61,473 nt of DNA from Vitrella brassicaformis (GCA_001179505.1 CDMY01000240.1:45326-106798); one strand, 5' to 3'; numbered from the stretch's first letter, positions 21,601 to 35,420 are shown. The notes: a model not told the origin generated them from the letters alone. A program made the numbers and translations.

Positions 21601-24600
21601 CGGTCGACAGCTGCACTTCAATGACGACAGGGTACCTCTGGCCCATCCAGGCCGCTTCCCGGGGCGCTATCACCCGAGTGGACTCTTGGTAGGCTGCAAG
21701 TCGCCATTTGTCTTGCTCGGAGACCTCTGACTCTTCAGCTGTGTGTGCGGTGGCTTCCTCTGACGTCTCCTCTTCCCCGCCCTCTTCGCTCTCCGGCCGC
21801 AGCGGGGCCTCCAGCATGGCTTCAAAGACATCCGTCTTTATGCCGCCGAAGTATTCATCTTCTGTCCTCGGCTGTTCTGGGGCGATGCCGATGGATACCC
21901 TTCTCTGTCGATAGCCTGCAGCTTTTCTCGCTTCTCTGAGCACCAGCATTGTGTCTCTCATGAGCCGGTCCACCCCCTCCTCCTCGCTGACCACCTCCCG
22001 CCGTCTCGTGGGCGATTTCTTCCCAGTGCCCTTGACGTCAAGCGCTGACGGTTCTGCGAACACCCCTGCAGCCCCCTCTGAGCCCTCCTCCATCAAGTCG
22101 AGCTCGCCCACCTCGGATGTGCGAAACGTTATGAGCGGGTGCTCTGGCGGCTGCTCGGACAGCTCACTCACCTCCTCTTCCTCCTCATCACCAAACGGCT
22201 CCTCACCTGCGAAGGCCGGCAGCATGGCAGAAGGGAGGAACTCGCCGGGCCTCGGCGGTGGTGGCGGTGGCTCTGGGGCCATGACTGCCTGTCGGAGCAT
22301 CGCCAGCTCTGCCTCGTGCTCCACCTCGGGGGGCCGCGATGGCGGGGCGCGCGAGAGGTCAGCGAATCGGAGGGAAGGGGAGGGGAGGTCGCCAGCCAAG
22401 AGGCTGACGATTGGGCGCCGGCGTTCCTCATCGACCTTCTGGTGCCTGAAGGTGGAGACACGCAAAAATGAAATGGCGAGATTGGCAGATTGTTCTGGCT
22501 TACTTCCTGGCGGTCCAGTATTTCTGAATGACTTGTGAGGCCTGGTCCAGCCGGCGGTGGAAGACCTGCATGACGACCCGCCGCCGCACCTCGGCGAAGG
22601 TGAGGCCCCACAATTGGGACTCCATGGGGGGAATCAGATCCTCCCATATCTCATCCTCAACGTGCTCCGCCAACACGCGGAAGAAACTAGAGAGACAAGA
22701 AAATGGCACACCAACACACTTTCGCGTCTCTTTGTTCGCTCCGCTCACACGAGGAGCAGTGTCTGCACAGGGAGGAGACCATTTGGGGGGCTGTAGACAG
22801 GCAGCAGGAACTTGCGGTTCTGCTCGACCACATGGGAGGCCTCATCCAGCATCTCCGGGAGGTCAAGCCACCCCACTGGATCGGTCGGGCTGAGGAGGAT
22901 GCCCAGCCTGCGGCACGTGAAGCGTCGCTGCAGTGCGGGGTTCTGCAGGATGGGAAGGGCGTCGATCACTGCCGAGAGGCGACACCAACCTGAAATGCGA
23001 AGAGGGTATCATCGTCTGTAGAGACATGTGTCTCTGTGTGAGGTCAGGTTGTCTCACCAAACCACACGCCAGCATCTTGCTCGAAGGCCTCCGTCTCTTT
23101 GACGATGCCCATGAGCAGGTCCTTGGCCTCTGCCTCAATTGCGCTGGAAAACTGCTCCCTAGCCGATTTCCGCTTCCTCGCCCGGCGCCCCGTGAGCACC
23201 CCCTCAGCCTGGTAGTCCTCGCCCCACACACGGCCGCTGATCGTGCCTGTCGGCTTGGCACGCATGCGCTCCCGGCTGAGCCGACCGATGAGAGGCGTCC
23301 GCTCTAGATGGGTTTTGATGAATATGAGGGAGAGGTCCCCTAGGTAGGGATAAGCGCTGAGGTCGCGGCGTCGGGCGAGGACGGCCAGGGCGATCAGCAG
23401 GACCAGCAGCATGAAGATGACGAAAGCGGGCACCCAGGGGGTCTGAAGCTTCACTTCGTCAGGCTCTAGCGCCATCCTGCGCAGACGTGTACACACAGAC
23501 GCAGAAGTACCACTTTGTTTCCCACTTTCTGTCTTTTTTCTTCCTGCTGGTTACTCACACGGGTGCGGCCTTCCTCGGATGCAGCTGTGATGGGGGGAAG
23601 GCCGCGTGCTGTGCGAGCCTTGTGCATGCGCATGTGACGCCATCGCTCCTCACCTGCACTGCCCGGCACCCCCGCTCACTCCATTCGTCATCGGCTCCCT
23701 CCCGCGACCGACATGCGACACTCTGCCGACTGTCCATCAGCCCCTGAGACACCGGCTTGGACGTGGGCAGCCAGACCAGCAATGGCAAAGACATGTCGGT
23801 GACCGGCAGGGGTGCGCCGGAGGGCAGGTGTGCAGTAAGGAAGACGAGCTCGGAGAGGCGGCTGGTCGTTGGCAGGTCTGTTTCAGGCATGTAGCCGCTG
23901 GCGTTGTCTCGGAGCATCCGAACAGACGGAGACGAGGACACGCCGCCACCTCCCGGGTCGTCCCGCCAGCGCTCCGCCACCAGGGACACGTTGCCGACCG
24001 TCTCGTTGTCCAGCGTCACCGAGGACGACTCACGGAACGCCTCGTACAGCTCGTATCTTGGCAAGACTAGCCCATGGCTGCAGCTACTGGGGCTGTCGTG
24101 GGTGCTCAGCGTCATGAGGAGGCTGCCGCCCATCCATGGCACTGTGGAAAGGGTGCATGGAGGCCGGGCGGGGACGCGGCGGTAAGCCATGGGCAGGGAC
24201 TGAAGGTCGGTGTCGTTGGCCAAGGGGTCTGTCATCGTTCGGACAGAAGACATTTGAACGCGCATCGTCACCAGCGGATTGGCAAGCTGTTAAGACACCG
24301 GCAAGAGAGAGAGAGAGAGAGAGAAATGCATCTGCCGGGAGCGTGTGCAGAGGTTACCAGTGTCATTGGTGGCCCGTCAGGCGTCAGCAGCTCCAGCGAC
24401 TTGTTGGCAAAGATCCTCTGGACTGACAATACCGACGCCTGCAAGAGACGCGCTTTGCGCACACCTTAACAAAACACATATTTTTCCTCGAAAGTGCTGA
24501 CCAATATGGCCGCCGCTTCCGGGTCTGCAGGAGTCTGTTCGTATGGGTTTTCCTCGTCCACTGGTGGCTCTCCCGGATAGGTCAGCCGCGCCGCGAGATC

Positions 24601-27600
24601 TGCCATCCCTCCCAGCGCCTCGCCGAGCATATCGACAAAAGACAGGGGGATATCCGCAAAGGACGTGCAGTGGACGGTGTGCCGGAGGATGTCTAGGATG
24701 AGCGACGCCGCGTGTGTCGCGGCTGTGGCTTGGAATAGATCGTGGCTGAGCAGCTCGGTCACTTGGGCCGTTTGTGCCCGAGACCAGTCCACAGGGGCGC
24801 AGCCAACACGCGCCTGACCAACAGTCGCCAAACTCATCGCGTCTTTCGTGTGGGAATGAATGGCTACCTGTATGGTGCGCAGGGTCTGCAGTGTGTCGTT
24901 GACCATTCGCGGCGAATACGGGATGTCTCCTGACGTCGTCGCTCGTACCGTTGCCGTCACACCTGCCAGAAGCTGGCCCGTGTGACTCATGTCAGACACC
25001 ACTCGCAAATCTGAACGCACACACATTCACAGCCACGCACTCTTCTCTCTCTGCCACATGCACGGTGCCTCTCTCAGCCACCGACCCCTCATGGCCCGAT
25101 CGGTGGCATTCATCCCCCGCTCGCCGGTCGTGAGGCCCACATTAATGGCCTCCAACACAGCAGCCTCCGACACGGCGCCAAAGACGTCCCTCGCCCTCCC
25201 CCAAACCATCACCCACGACCGGTCAGTGGGCCGGTCGGTCACCGAGCCGGCCGGCAGACGGGCGAGTATGGTTGGGGATGAGACGTATTCTGTGTGGTGT
25301 AGGGGCAGCTGGCGGGCCACGGTGACAAAGTCGGGCGAAGTGGAGAGGATGCACGTGTAGAAGGAGAAGGACAGGGGGCTTCCGATGTCATTGGGCATTT
25401 CGGGGTCGATCCAGCCCGTGTGGGTGATCTCAAACACACTCAGGAAGCTGTACGCTGGCCCTGCACTCACGGAAGAAAGAGGTATGCGACCGACCATGTT
25501 GCTTATTTGCTCTGTCTCCTTGACCGACCGTCAGTGAGGGTGACGTCGATGCGGCCATTCACAGGCGGCAGGTTTGGGACCATCTCGCCTATCGAATGTC
25601 CTTCATGCAACCGCAGCCGATACGGCATCTCCCACCTGCTCGTCAGGTCACTTTGTCGGAATTCCACAGCATAGCTATCGATCCCTTTCCTGCTCTCTTG
25701 GCTCGGTGTCAGCGACACGTCTCGCCCAAAGGATGGGTCGAGAGGCGCCGTTAACAGCACCCTCGGCGCTGCTGATGAGACCAATGGACAAGCAAGCGAT
25801 TCATCGGTCGGGACAGCCAGGCCGATCTCTGTCTCCGCCAGAGGGTCGACGATGGTGCATTGCGGCTCCCGCAGTCGGGTTCTGTGACATGGCTGTCCTT
25901 GAACGGCAGAAAAGGAGCCGTCTTGTTGTGGCTCGACCAACGGCGGCTCGTCGTCTGTGTCGTTGACAACGATATGCGAGACGGTCGGCACGTCCACGTG
26001 AAGCGAAGAAGGAAGGTCAGCAGGGGCACTCGCGTTGACAGGGGCTTTTGCAAGAGGCCGCGGTGGCAACAGAAAGGCATTGCTGGAGAGGCCGGAATCG
26101 TTGACAAATGTGTAGGCGGTCGATGGATCGATAACGGGGTGAGCGTGAGCGAGGCTCGCCATCTCGATGGATGCCTTTACCTCAATCCATCCCGCCGGCT
26201 GAGACATGAAGGCCACAAACAATGTGAAAAAGAGACAACCTTCGGAAGTGGCGTTACCGGCTTGTCGATCTTCCACCACGTCTCCTCGACAGGGTCGGTG
26301 TTTGTCTCATCAGCTCGCGTCAGCATGTCCGTGCAGTTCTGAGCGTATATCTGCAGGCTGATAAAGAGGTTTTCGGGGGCTGGCTGGGGCCACGGTGGGT
26401 CGTCAGACACCAAGAAAGGCAGCCGTGTGAGAGGCAGAAACCGACACGACACGACCAGCCTGAAGTCGCAAAAACGGATGGATGAGCAGGTGAAGGTGTA
26501 TTGCGTTCGGCGAACCTGGTGTCGTTGTGGACGGCCGATTGGGGGATGGGGTGCTGCGTTGCAATGTGCACAACGAGGGGACATTCGGGACCGATATGCA
26601 TTGGCGCCCCGATTTCAACCCGATTCTTGAGGCCGTTCTCAACGATTCGGACTGAGACACGCATGTGAACGACGCGTATCAGAGAGAGGTGCGAGTGCTG
26701 CCGGCTGCTTATGTACCTGTAAAGGTCACTTCAGCCCTTCCCAATATGGGTTCATCCGTCAGGGCCTCATCCTCCTCCACCAGATCTCCCAGCCCCCACA
26801 GCAGAGATGACGCCTCACCACCAGCACCACCCGTGACAGCTTCCACGGTCTGCAGTTGTCTCCCCTCCTCGTCTGGAGCACCAGTGGTCGTCATCGCGTT
26901 CTCGTCCTCAGGGGGCTCCTCTGTCGTCGTTGCATTGATGTCATATATTGGTTTGTCTCGCCCCCTGTCAGCTGGTGGACTGACTACTGGAAGCACTGGG
27001 TCGACCTCTTTCCTCTTGGGAACACGGTAGAAACGCTGTGTGACGGAGACATTGATGTACATGTACAGGCCCGGCGGGAGCGAGGCAGGAGGGATGGCGA
27101 TGTGCTGCTGCAGCAGGGGGGATGCTGGGAATGTCAAATTGACGGGTGTCAGGGAGACCTCGCCACCAAGAAGAACTGCCCATTACATGGGATACTTGTT
27201 CGTGTCTCGTGTGTATCTTTGTGAGTGGCACCTTGGTATCGATGTGCGGTCCATTGTGTGTCGTTGGGCATTGCCACGCGTGTGTCTGTGGTGGTGAGAC
27301 ACGGGAAGGGGACCGAGTTCATCCACCAGGCCTCTTCCGCCGGGTCCAGGTGGTGGTATTGCTGGGAAGGCATCAACTCGACACGCAGGTTTATGCCGCT
27401 GCTCTCGAACACCTCCTAGACTCCCACACACAGACACATACGGACAGAGACACGAGACACGAGACACGAGACACGAGACACGAGAACGCTGTCATTCTCA
27501 CTTGGTGGCTGGGCGAGAGGCTTTGAATTTAGGCAGCACCGTCCTTGGCAGCAACGTCACTTCAAAGTCGGTGCTCCCTTTCTCGCCAGACACGGCGACC

Positions 27601-30600
27601 GACACCTCCACACGAAACGCATACACGATGCTGCTGGTGCGATTGATCTCATCAAGGCCGAAGAACAGAGGCATCAAGTCCGTCGTGGCCAGAGACACGC
27701 CCGTCTTGCCGACGAATGCGTTGAGGACGGTCTGCACACGCAGCAGCTGCACGTACATCATGGCATGGCTGATCGCCAGATGGCCGCCATCCTCCGTCAC
27801 GGCAGTGAAGTGCAGGGCGGTCCAGTGGATGTGCGCCCACGGCCAGGCGGGTGCTGAAACGTTGCGGAGTGTGAACCAGACACGGTTGTTGCAGCCGACG
27901 AGAGGGGGAAAATCAACTTGCAGATCCAGGGGGACGAAGGAATCGCTGACGGGTGGGGTGACAGGCGTGTTGTTGTCGCCCACCATGAGAGGGAAAAAGT
28001 GCTGCATTTTGGGTCCACCCAGCACCTCTGCCGTCACTTGATCTCTCCACACACAGACGGCGGCCGTGTTGGTGAGATCGAGGGGACATGTGCCCATGTC
28101 CGCAGCATTTGCGCTCGACGGCAGCTGCAGGAGCTTATCGAAGGTGACGGTAAATAGACGATAAGCGGCGTCCCACTCAGCAGCGACAGGGGCAGGGTCC
28201 AGCACAGGAACACACAAGTGCGGCGCATCTAGGTCAGCACAGCCACTGGCGGCCACCACCGAGGGACCATCGGAAGCATCTCCATCACACGAATACCAGG
28301 CCAGAGTGGCTGCTGGTGGAGGTGGGGGTGTGGCGGGGCAGATGACAGCCGTGTCGTTGGCACCGACAGATGAGCAGTTGGGCACACAAACAGCCGGGAC
28401 TGGGATGCGGTCTTCAGAAAGCGGTGCATGGGGCGAGCAGCTCCAGTTGGGCTCGGTGTCGCACGTGGCTGAGCAGCCGTCATGTGAGAAGCGGTTGCCG
28501 TCATCACCTGATACGATTGACAAGCGGAAAGAAGTGAGATAGAGAGAGGTAAACGTAGTGCGTGTAGATGCATTCACACATGTCTCGCGTGCAGCTACGA
28601 CAGCGTCCCCACACAGCGACGCGCATCTGGACACTCCACCGGTGGAGCCACACAGGTATCCCGTCTCGATGTGACACCGAGCCGAGCACCCGTCGCCATC
28701 CACTGTGTTGCCATCGTCACCTGCACACCCCGAGACACAAAAACGGAGCAGAGTCTTCCCTGATTCTCTCCCTGTGTGTCGTTGCGTACACTGTTCACTT
28801 CGGACGCATGTGCCGTCCCCACAGACAGGCCTCATGTGATACCCGAGGCCCACGCTATACAGGGCGTCGCCGCCCAGTGCCATGAGGGCCTCGGCGTTGA
28901 CTTCGGAGGTCCATGTGGTGGGCAGTACCTCCCAGCTATCTTCGATCTTGCAAAAGGCACTGCATGCACACACACACACACACATCAGGTAAACACGCCC
29001 CATGTTCATTGCACGTCTGTCTCTTCCCCACCTGCATCTTTCGCCTCCATCGTTCTGACGGCACACACACGCAAAAGACACAGAAAAACGTCACTGTTGG
29101 CGTGCAGACATCCACGTCTTTCTCTCCCCCCCTCAATGACTCACCCGTCCGTCGTCGCATTCCTCGTCAGGGCACATGGTGATTCCATCCCCGCACACGG
29201 CCCCGCCCTCACTCTCCACGTGCACATACCCCACCGGCACCCAGGCGCCCGACATGTGGCCCCAGCACACGAGCCCACGACCGGTAGTGACGAAAGCCGG
29301 GATGGGGAAGAGCAGCAGAGAGTCGTTGGTGTAGAGGTTGAAGCCCGTGGAGGGGCTTAAAGGCTGAGACGCAGCTACCATCGGGGAGTACGCCTGAATT
29401 CACAGAAAGAAGAATGTGGTGAATGAAAGGCGCATCACTGTCTCCGTCTTTCCACCCGACCGATTTGCCGCATCCAGCCGAGTCCTCGAGGATGGCCAGT
29501 CTGTCCTGATTGCTGAGGTACGCCCCCTCCACACCAATGGTCATGTTCTGCCCGGCCTCCACCCACCACTGACGGCTGCCCTGCGGCTGGGCCACCGAGA
29601 GACGCCCCGCGCTGATGATGTGCGACTCTGATGATGCATCGCATCCGCTGGCCGCGTGTGTGCAGTAGCAGAGCAGGTAGCTCCCCGAGTCGCTGATCTC
29701 GCCCATGTCAAAGATGGCGCGTGATGTGTCCAAGGGGTGGGGGGAAGGGCTCGGTTGATCGATGTTAGAGGCTGGAAAGCAGAAATGGGGTGTGATTTCG
29801 CTGCACAGTCTTGTGAAGTGAGTGTCTCATGCTTACGTGACAGCACGGTGGATGGCTGCAGGTCGGGATCACCGCACTGCGAGGTGGCATTGGCGTCTGC
29901 TTCGAAAATGGCGAGTGAGTCGCTTTGGTTCAGGTGCCACCCCTCGATGGCCACTGTGCAGTTGCTGTCGATAGCACACGTGTAGTTGCCATGCTCTCGT
30001 GCGCCTGACCGCAGCACCGACAAAAGAGCGACCTAAACTGGCCGGCATTGTCCTCTCGTCCTCTTGCTGACCTACCTTGCACCACCAGCAGTCCAGCGGG
30101 ATGAGTGAAAGACGAAGGATCGTCGCAGTCATCCTCGTCGCAGAGACACAGCTGACAGGGACAGGAACCCGGGGCAGACACACAGACTCTTCTGCTCGCC
30201 CCCACCCACACAAACCTGATAGATGCCCGGCGAGGTCACAACGCCAAAGCCAAATGTCGCATTCCGCCCGTCGGCACTGACATTCGCTTCGGCGACTTTT
30301 CCGGCCAGAGACCCGGCTGCAGCCCATTGTGCCGAGCCACACTCGGCGATCTCGTCTGCTGTCGAAGGAATCGTGGTGGGTGGGTCGGGCGGCAAGGCTG
30401 ACAGTCTGTATGTCTCGGTGAAGCCGACGCCGATAATTGAGAGGAGCAGTGGGGCGGGGCCTGCTGGATGGACGAAGAGAGCGGATGAATTCGCACCTGG
30501 ACGGAGAGAGAGAAGGAAAGAAGCAAGAGGACACATGTATCATCTTCTGTGATGGTCATGGCCCATCCCATCTTTCTCACCCACTAAGGATATCAGTCCG

Positions 30601-33600
30601 ACTTCGCGGTAGTCCGGCAACGCCGGATCATCCGTGCTGCCATAAGGCGCGCAGATGAGGAACCGCCCCGGCTTGGTCGGCATGCCGTAGTCGACGTCGA
30701 GCACACTGAGACCGATAGCACTGCCCACCAACAGCACCTCGTGGCCCAAGGGGTTCACCACGGACGGCGTGGGCCTGTCAAAGAAGAGAGAAGGGTCCGT
30801 CAGCACAGATGACGGGCCGCACCCGAGGTCGGGATCACCGAACTGGCGAGAAAGAAAGCACAACAGATTGGTGTGAGCGAGAGAGAAGGAACGTTTATTG
30901 ACGTCCGCACCTTGGTGTTGAGCATGGCGCTTATCTCGACCGCCCCTCCGGTGACGGTGAGGTCGCACCCATCGACAGAATCCACCCCGCAATCCCACTG
31001 GTTGACAGGACTCCTGTCATATACTGCCCGTGCCCACAACACATACACACAAGTGTTGCCTTGCCGGACGGTCGTCTGTGTCTGGCTGTGGGTGGGGTGG
31101 TCTGTGGCTGCATGTCTACACACCGCTGAGTATGAGGTTGCCGATGGTCTGAGTGTACTGCGACGCAGCGGAGCAATTGACAGGGTCCAGCACCGGCAGT
31201 GTGCCTTACTCGGTCGCCTGGCAATAACGCACCTGAGAAGGAGACACAGACATACAGGCATCACAACCACGCACTCAGGCTGCTGCTCATCATCGTTTTG
31301 CCCACTTTGAATCCGGTGATGGCCTGGCTCCTGCCTGAACAAACACAATGGCAGGCGACACATGGATGAGACACTACAGCGAATGGTCCTCAGGTATCCT
31401 CACTGATGATGTCGTAATGAGTCACGGTTTCTGGAGGCCCGGGAGGGGAAAAGGTGAGTGTGGCGTTTGAGGTCGAGACGAGTTGTGCCATGTCGAGGCT
31501 GTACAAGACACACCGGCGCGACGCGGCGCCAGCAGCATACAGGTCGAATGACCTGCCACACATAACACCCAGAGAGACACACACACTCTCATTCATGCAA
31601 ATGCTCGTCCCTGTCTCTTTGGCCTTCCGACGCACCTGCACCAGAACCGCCGCAAGCATGCCGCGGCGCAGCCCCGCGGCTCGATTGTCGACGTGCTGGT
31701 CAGTGTGGCGGCATACACCGCCTTCGTCACGTTCTTGGCGTCTTCGAGCGTGAGTGCTTGTGGCCAGCCATCCATGCTGCCCAACGAGTAGCCAGGCTGC
31801 GTGTAGACGAAGCCAATGTCGGGTGTTGATCGAAAAGCCAACAAGGGGAGGTCTGCACAGAGAGAGACAAACCATAGTTGTGTATTCGTGAACCGTACGC
31901 CCGCCCACGTACGGTACCGCCTATGTCAATGTCAAACGCAGCTGTGGCAGTCCCCGTGGTCGCGTTGACGGCCACTGCCAATGGGGTCTGGAAGGCCTCG
32001 CCGGCCGGCAACCCCGCAGGGGTCGATGGGGAGGCGCACTGACAACACACAAGACAACCACACACACCACATTCATCTGTGAGATGAGCAGCTTCGTGTG
32101 TGTGTGTGTGGTCACGTCTGTCGAGCGACCTGTCCTGATGTCTGTTTGTCTGTCCGTCTGTGTGTCTGTCTTTCTGCCTCGGAGTGGAGTGCGTGCATGC
32201 ACGCATACTTTGTGTGTATGAGCACCTCGTCGCTGAGGTCCGCCAGCTTCAGTCGGTCCTCCACCTGCAGACCGCGACCCCCCACATGCAACCAGCACTT
32301 GTCCACCGCGTCAACGTCATACGCGCTCGACCCCACGCCCGACGCAGTGATGCCCAGCCAACACAAGACCACTCCCTGAGACGGCACACCTGCCAAAACA
32401 TGCCAAAAGGTAAGGAAGATGGTGATTGCAATGGTTGTATACCGTCGATGGTGAGGTTGCCGACATCGACACTGTATAGGTCGGGAAGGATGATATTTGA
32501 CGCGTGGCACTGTGTGTTGCCGCACCAGCAGAGACGGTACTGGCCCGTCACAACCGACTGCGAAAGGGGCCGCGAGTCCACCAAAAACAGACCGCCGCTG
32601 CCGCCCTCACTTGGAGCGCTCAGACCTGACACCGATGCAATGCCCGCAAACACAGCAGGTGAGGGAGAATTTGTGCGTGTTGGTGGCTGACCATCATCAG
32701 GGAAGCCCCTGTGTCTCATGGACTCTCGCTCAGTGTCGCCGCATGCCTCCTCGATGGGCCGCGTGACCAGGCGAGTGCCATTGAGTGCACTGGGAGGATT
32801 GCCTGTGATCTGCACGCGACAGATGAGGCCTAACACACACCGCCACTCAGCCGCGCCAAGTGCGGGGCCTGGCGTAGCGGACAGCACAACCACACACAAG
32901 AGACACAAAGGGCCGTTCATTCTGCTGTCGTGTCTCATTTCAGCGACCTTCCAGTGTGATGTCAGCGACTTGTGTGGTGAAGTCCTGCCCCTCGTTGCAG
33001 CCGTCGAGATTGTTGGGGCAGATGCACACCCTGAAGGAGCCGTACCCCTGCACCGCGACGTCCTCCCACACTATGGACGTCACATTGGCCACCGAGTCGT
33101 GCTCCAAATACGATGGGTACTGCGGCAGAGAAAAAAGAAAGACAGAGAGACACAGTCCGATCCATTGCTTGAGGCGCATCAGTGGCTGTGTGTATTTGCC
33201 AGCTGACCATGAGCGGGCGGGGTCTGTTGACGAGATCAGGTCTCTGCAGGTGTGAGTCGGGGTCGCCACAATTGACGGACGACGGCATGATGCGCATCTG
33301 AGCGAGCATGGTGAGGTTGAAGACGCTCGATGACCACAGGTCTGTCCTCATCGTGGCACTGTGGATTTCCCCAGACATCAACGTCCGAGAGAGCGGCGCA
33401 GTGACAGTAGGAATGCCTGACAGGACAGGAGGCCTCGTGTTGGCGTGGATGAGGGTGTCTAGGTCTTGACTCACCTCTGAGTGTGATGAGGCCGTTGCCC
33501 TGCAGTACTTCCACCGTGTACTGACGAATGCTGACGTCGCACCGGCTGACGACGTGCCGTGAGCACACACACGCCCGGACTCTCCGGTCAGACAGATGGA

Positions 33601-34777
33601 GGGCCGTGAAGCTCAGTGGGCTCCTGCATACCAAACACAGCCCAGGCATACGAGATCCTCACCAGACCACCTTGTGTCTGCCTCCGAAACTTACGATGTG
33701 TTGAAGACTTGGTATTCGTTTTGTCCAGTGAGGTTTTGGAGGGGCGTGGACACGTCCACCCAGCCGATCGACGCGAAATCGGCCACTGAGCCTGGGGTCA
33801 TGCCCGTCACGAGACTCGCACTCGCATCGCCGCATTCCCTCTGACCCAAGTGCACACACATATTCTCTTCTGTGTGTGTGTCTCTCTTTTCGATGTGTCT
33901 CTGGCGCTCACGTCAGCGTCTTGCACAATGAGCCTGTCAGTGGTTGCGTTGAGGTCTGACCCCTGCACCGTCACGGAATACTCCCGCCCCTCAACGAACT
34001 CACGCACGTCGGCAGGAGAGAAGTCAAAGCCAAATACTGATGGCGGGCCTGCACGGCACCACAACACACGCATGTCCACACAAACATCACTGCTGGTGGT
34101 CCATATCCTGACCGGCAGTGTCGAAGGTGAGCTCTCCGCTGGGATTGTTGACGTAGGCGTCAGCTGTTGCAGCAGCGTCGACCACCAGGTTGCCATCCAG
34201 CACAAGTGTGTAGGTTGTAAAGGCCTGCAGCGGCGCCGCCACACGGATCTTCAACACAGCCCCGGTCGGGGGCGGCACCTGAGAGGATGCATACGCAGAA
34301 CAGGACATGGTCGACACGTCTTTCCCTTTTATGTCACTGACTTGGAATTGCTCGGCTGTGGGCGACGTGACATCGATTGTGTAGGCCACCTGGCCGCCTG
34401 CCGCCTCAAACCGTATCGACCTGCATAGACGCCACGCATGACGCAAACAGACAGACAGACAGACAGACAAGAACTCCCTCTCTTCATCTCGCATCCATCG
34501 GGTGTACCCAGTGCCTAATTGTATGTTGGCGTCGAATTCCATGTCGATCTCCGGCGCGAGTATGGACCTGCTGGCGTCACTGGGGCTCTTGACGTACGAC
34601 ACAGACACCAGCAGAGGGACAGCTGCACTGGCCAGGGAAAGGAGAAGGACCGCCACAAAGGCCGCAGGCAGAACAATGCCGCCGTGGCCTGCAGGAACAG
34701 AGAATGACCAAGAGAGGGCTGGCCTCATATGCACGGCCGGATTGCTGCGTACTGAAAGGCGCGATGAGGCGTCTCAT
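18699..34777 (-). CDS. Giant polycystin-1-like multi-domain membrane protein
   Basis: About 35 short introns split this gene, which encodes roughly 4,000 residues. I traced nearly all exons from 34777 to 23050 in phase. A signal peptide (FVAVLLLSLASAAVP) opens exon 2. The ectodomain then has about seven modules with a Y-x-[LV]-C-x-C core and CGDP/CGD signatures (34.4-29.2 kb). A PAN/apple-like Cys region lies at about 31.7-31.5 kb, and DUF4215-type Cys-rich repeats (CDDGNTVDGDGCSARC) at 29.2-28.4 kb. A long REJ-like region follows (28.3-24.5 kb), then a GPS-like motif (WSERGC, then CAC) near 23.6 kb, and a first membrane helix (FVIFMLLVLLIALAVL). After a long acidic cytosolic stretch there are further membrane helices (LLLSVRLVCPMLWSSLFVLM; ISLCVLFLAVLVSLLTSLLW; ALLVFWAFVWLWELFL). 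REJ-GPS-multi-TM order is polycystin-1-like, but I see no PLAT domain. A surface receptor or channel role is inferred. An in-frame TAA (31206-31208) and a frame change near 19.19 kb are unresolved. Confidence 0.62.
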
Positions 34778-35420
34778 CTGCACTGCGCGTCAGGGACAAT
34801 CTGAGACAAACGGGCTCGACATCGCCCGCCACATGCCATCGATGCCCTTAGAAGATGATGCATAGCGAAAGGATCTGTAGGAAACCGCCACTTGGAATCT
34901 TCGTGGGGCTGGCGGGGGCCACGTCGTCCTGCATGCAACCGAGCGAAAACGGTTTCGCGCATCTGCTCAACCTCCTTCCCTGAAGCGTATTTGCCAGCCA
35001 TTCTCACCGCAGCACGTGGTGCCATCTCGACGCCTCCTCGCACATCTCATCGCTCGGGGAGCCATCGGGCCGATCTGAGCTGGTACGGACGGCACATAAG
35101 TTGACACAGATGGCGATGGATGCGAGAGCTTTCGATTCATTTGCCGCTCTGTGTGTTCCAAGTGTGTTCTTCCCGTTCTTCTATTCTCAGGCGCGTTTGA
35201 GCGGCTTCATCATCATCGACTTCCGCTCATTGAGTCTCAAAGGAGGTGAGGGAACAGAGGGAAGGGAAGGGAATCTTGGGTACGCTTCGAGCAGCAGCTG
35301 CTGCTTTGTATGTTTGTGTGGATGCAGATCTCTCACACGTCACGCCACGCTGCTGCTCATTCGGCCGCTGTGACCATCAGTGGCGGTGGTCGTCATGCGT
35401 TGACTGAGTGAGTCGTGACG
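34778..35420. promoter_or_regulatory. Divergent region between the giant gene and A3
   Basis: The half nearest A3 matches, in reverse, the region upstream of A4 (44531-45010). Shared blocks are CCGCAGCACGTG, TTCCC.TTCTTC...CTCAGGCGCGTTTGAGCGGC, CATCATCGACTTCCGCTCA, GAGTCTCAAAGG, GGATGCAGATCTCTCACA. GTGAGGG at about 35247 and TGGATGCAG at about 35330 mark a likely 5' UTR intron. This A promoter type differs from the one shared by A1 and A2. Confidence 0.5.

Noticed and set aside
21360-22540. Long plus-strand frames (such as 21951-22538) opposite the acidic stretch of the giant gene
   Set aside because: They are Ser/Pro-rich mirrors of Glu/Asp/Gly-rich codons on the minus strand and have no start context or splice support.
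34774-35043. A 89-residue frame upstream of the giant gene
   Set aside because: Its sequence is shared with the A4 upstream region and belongs to the duplicated A promoter. The signal-peptide start at 34777 is a better gene start.
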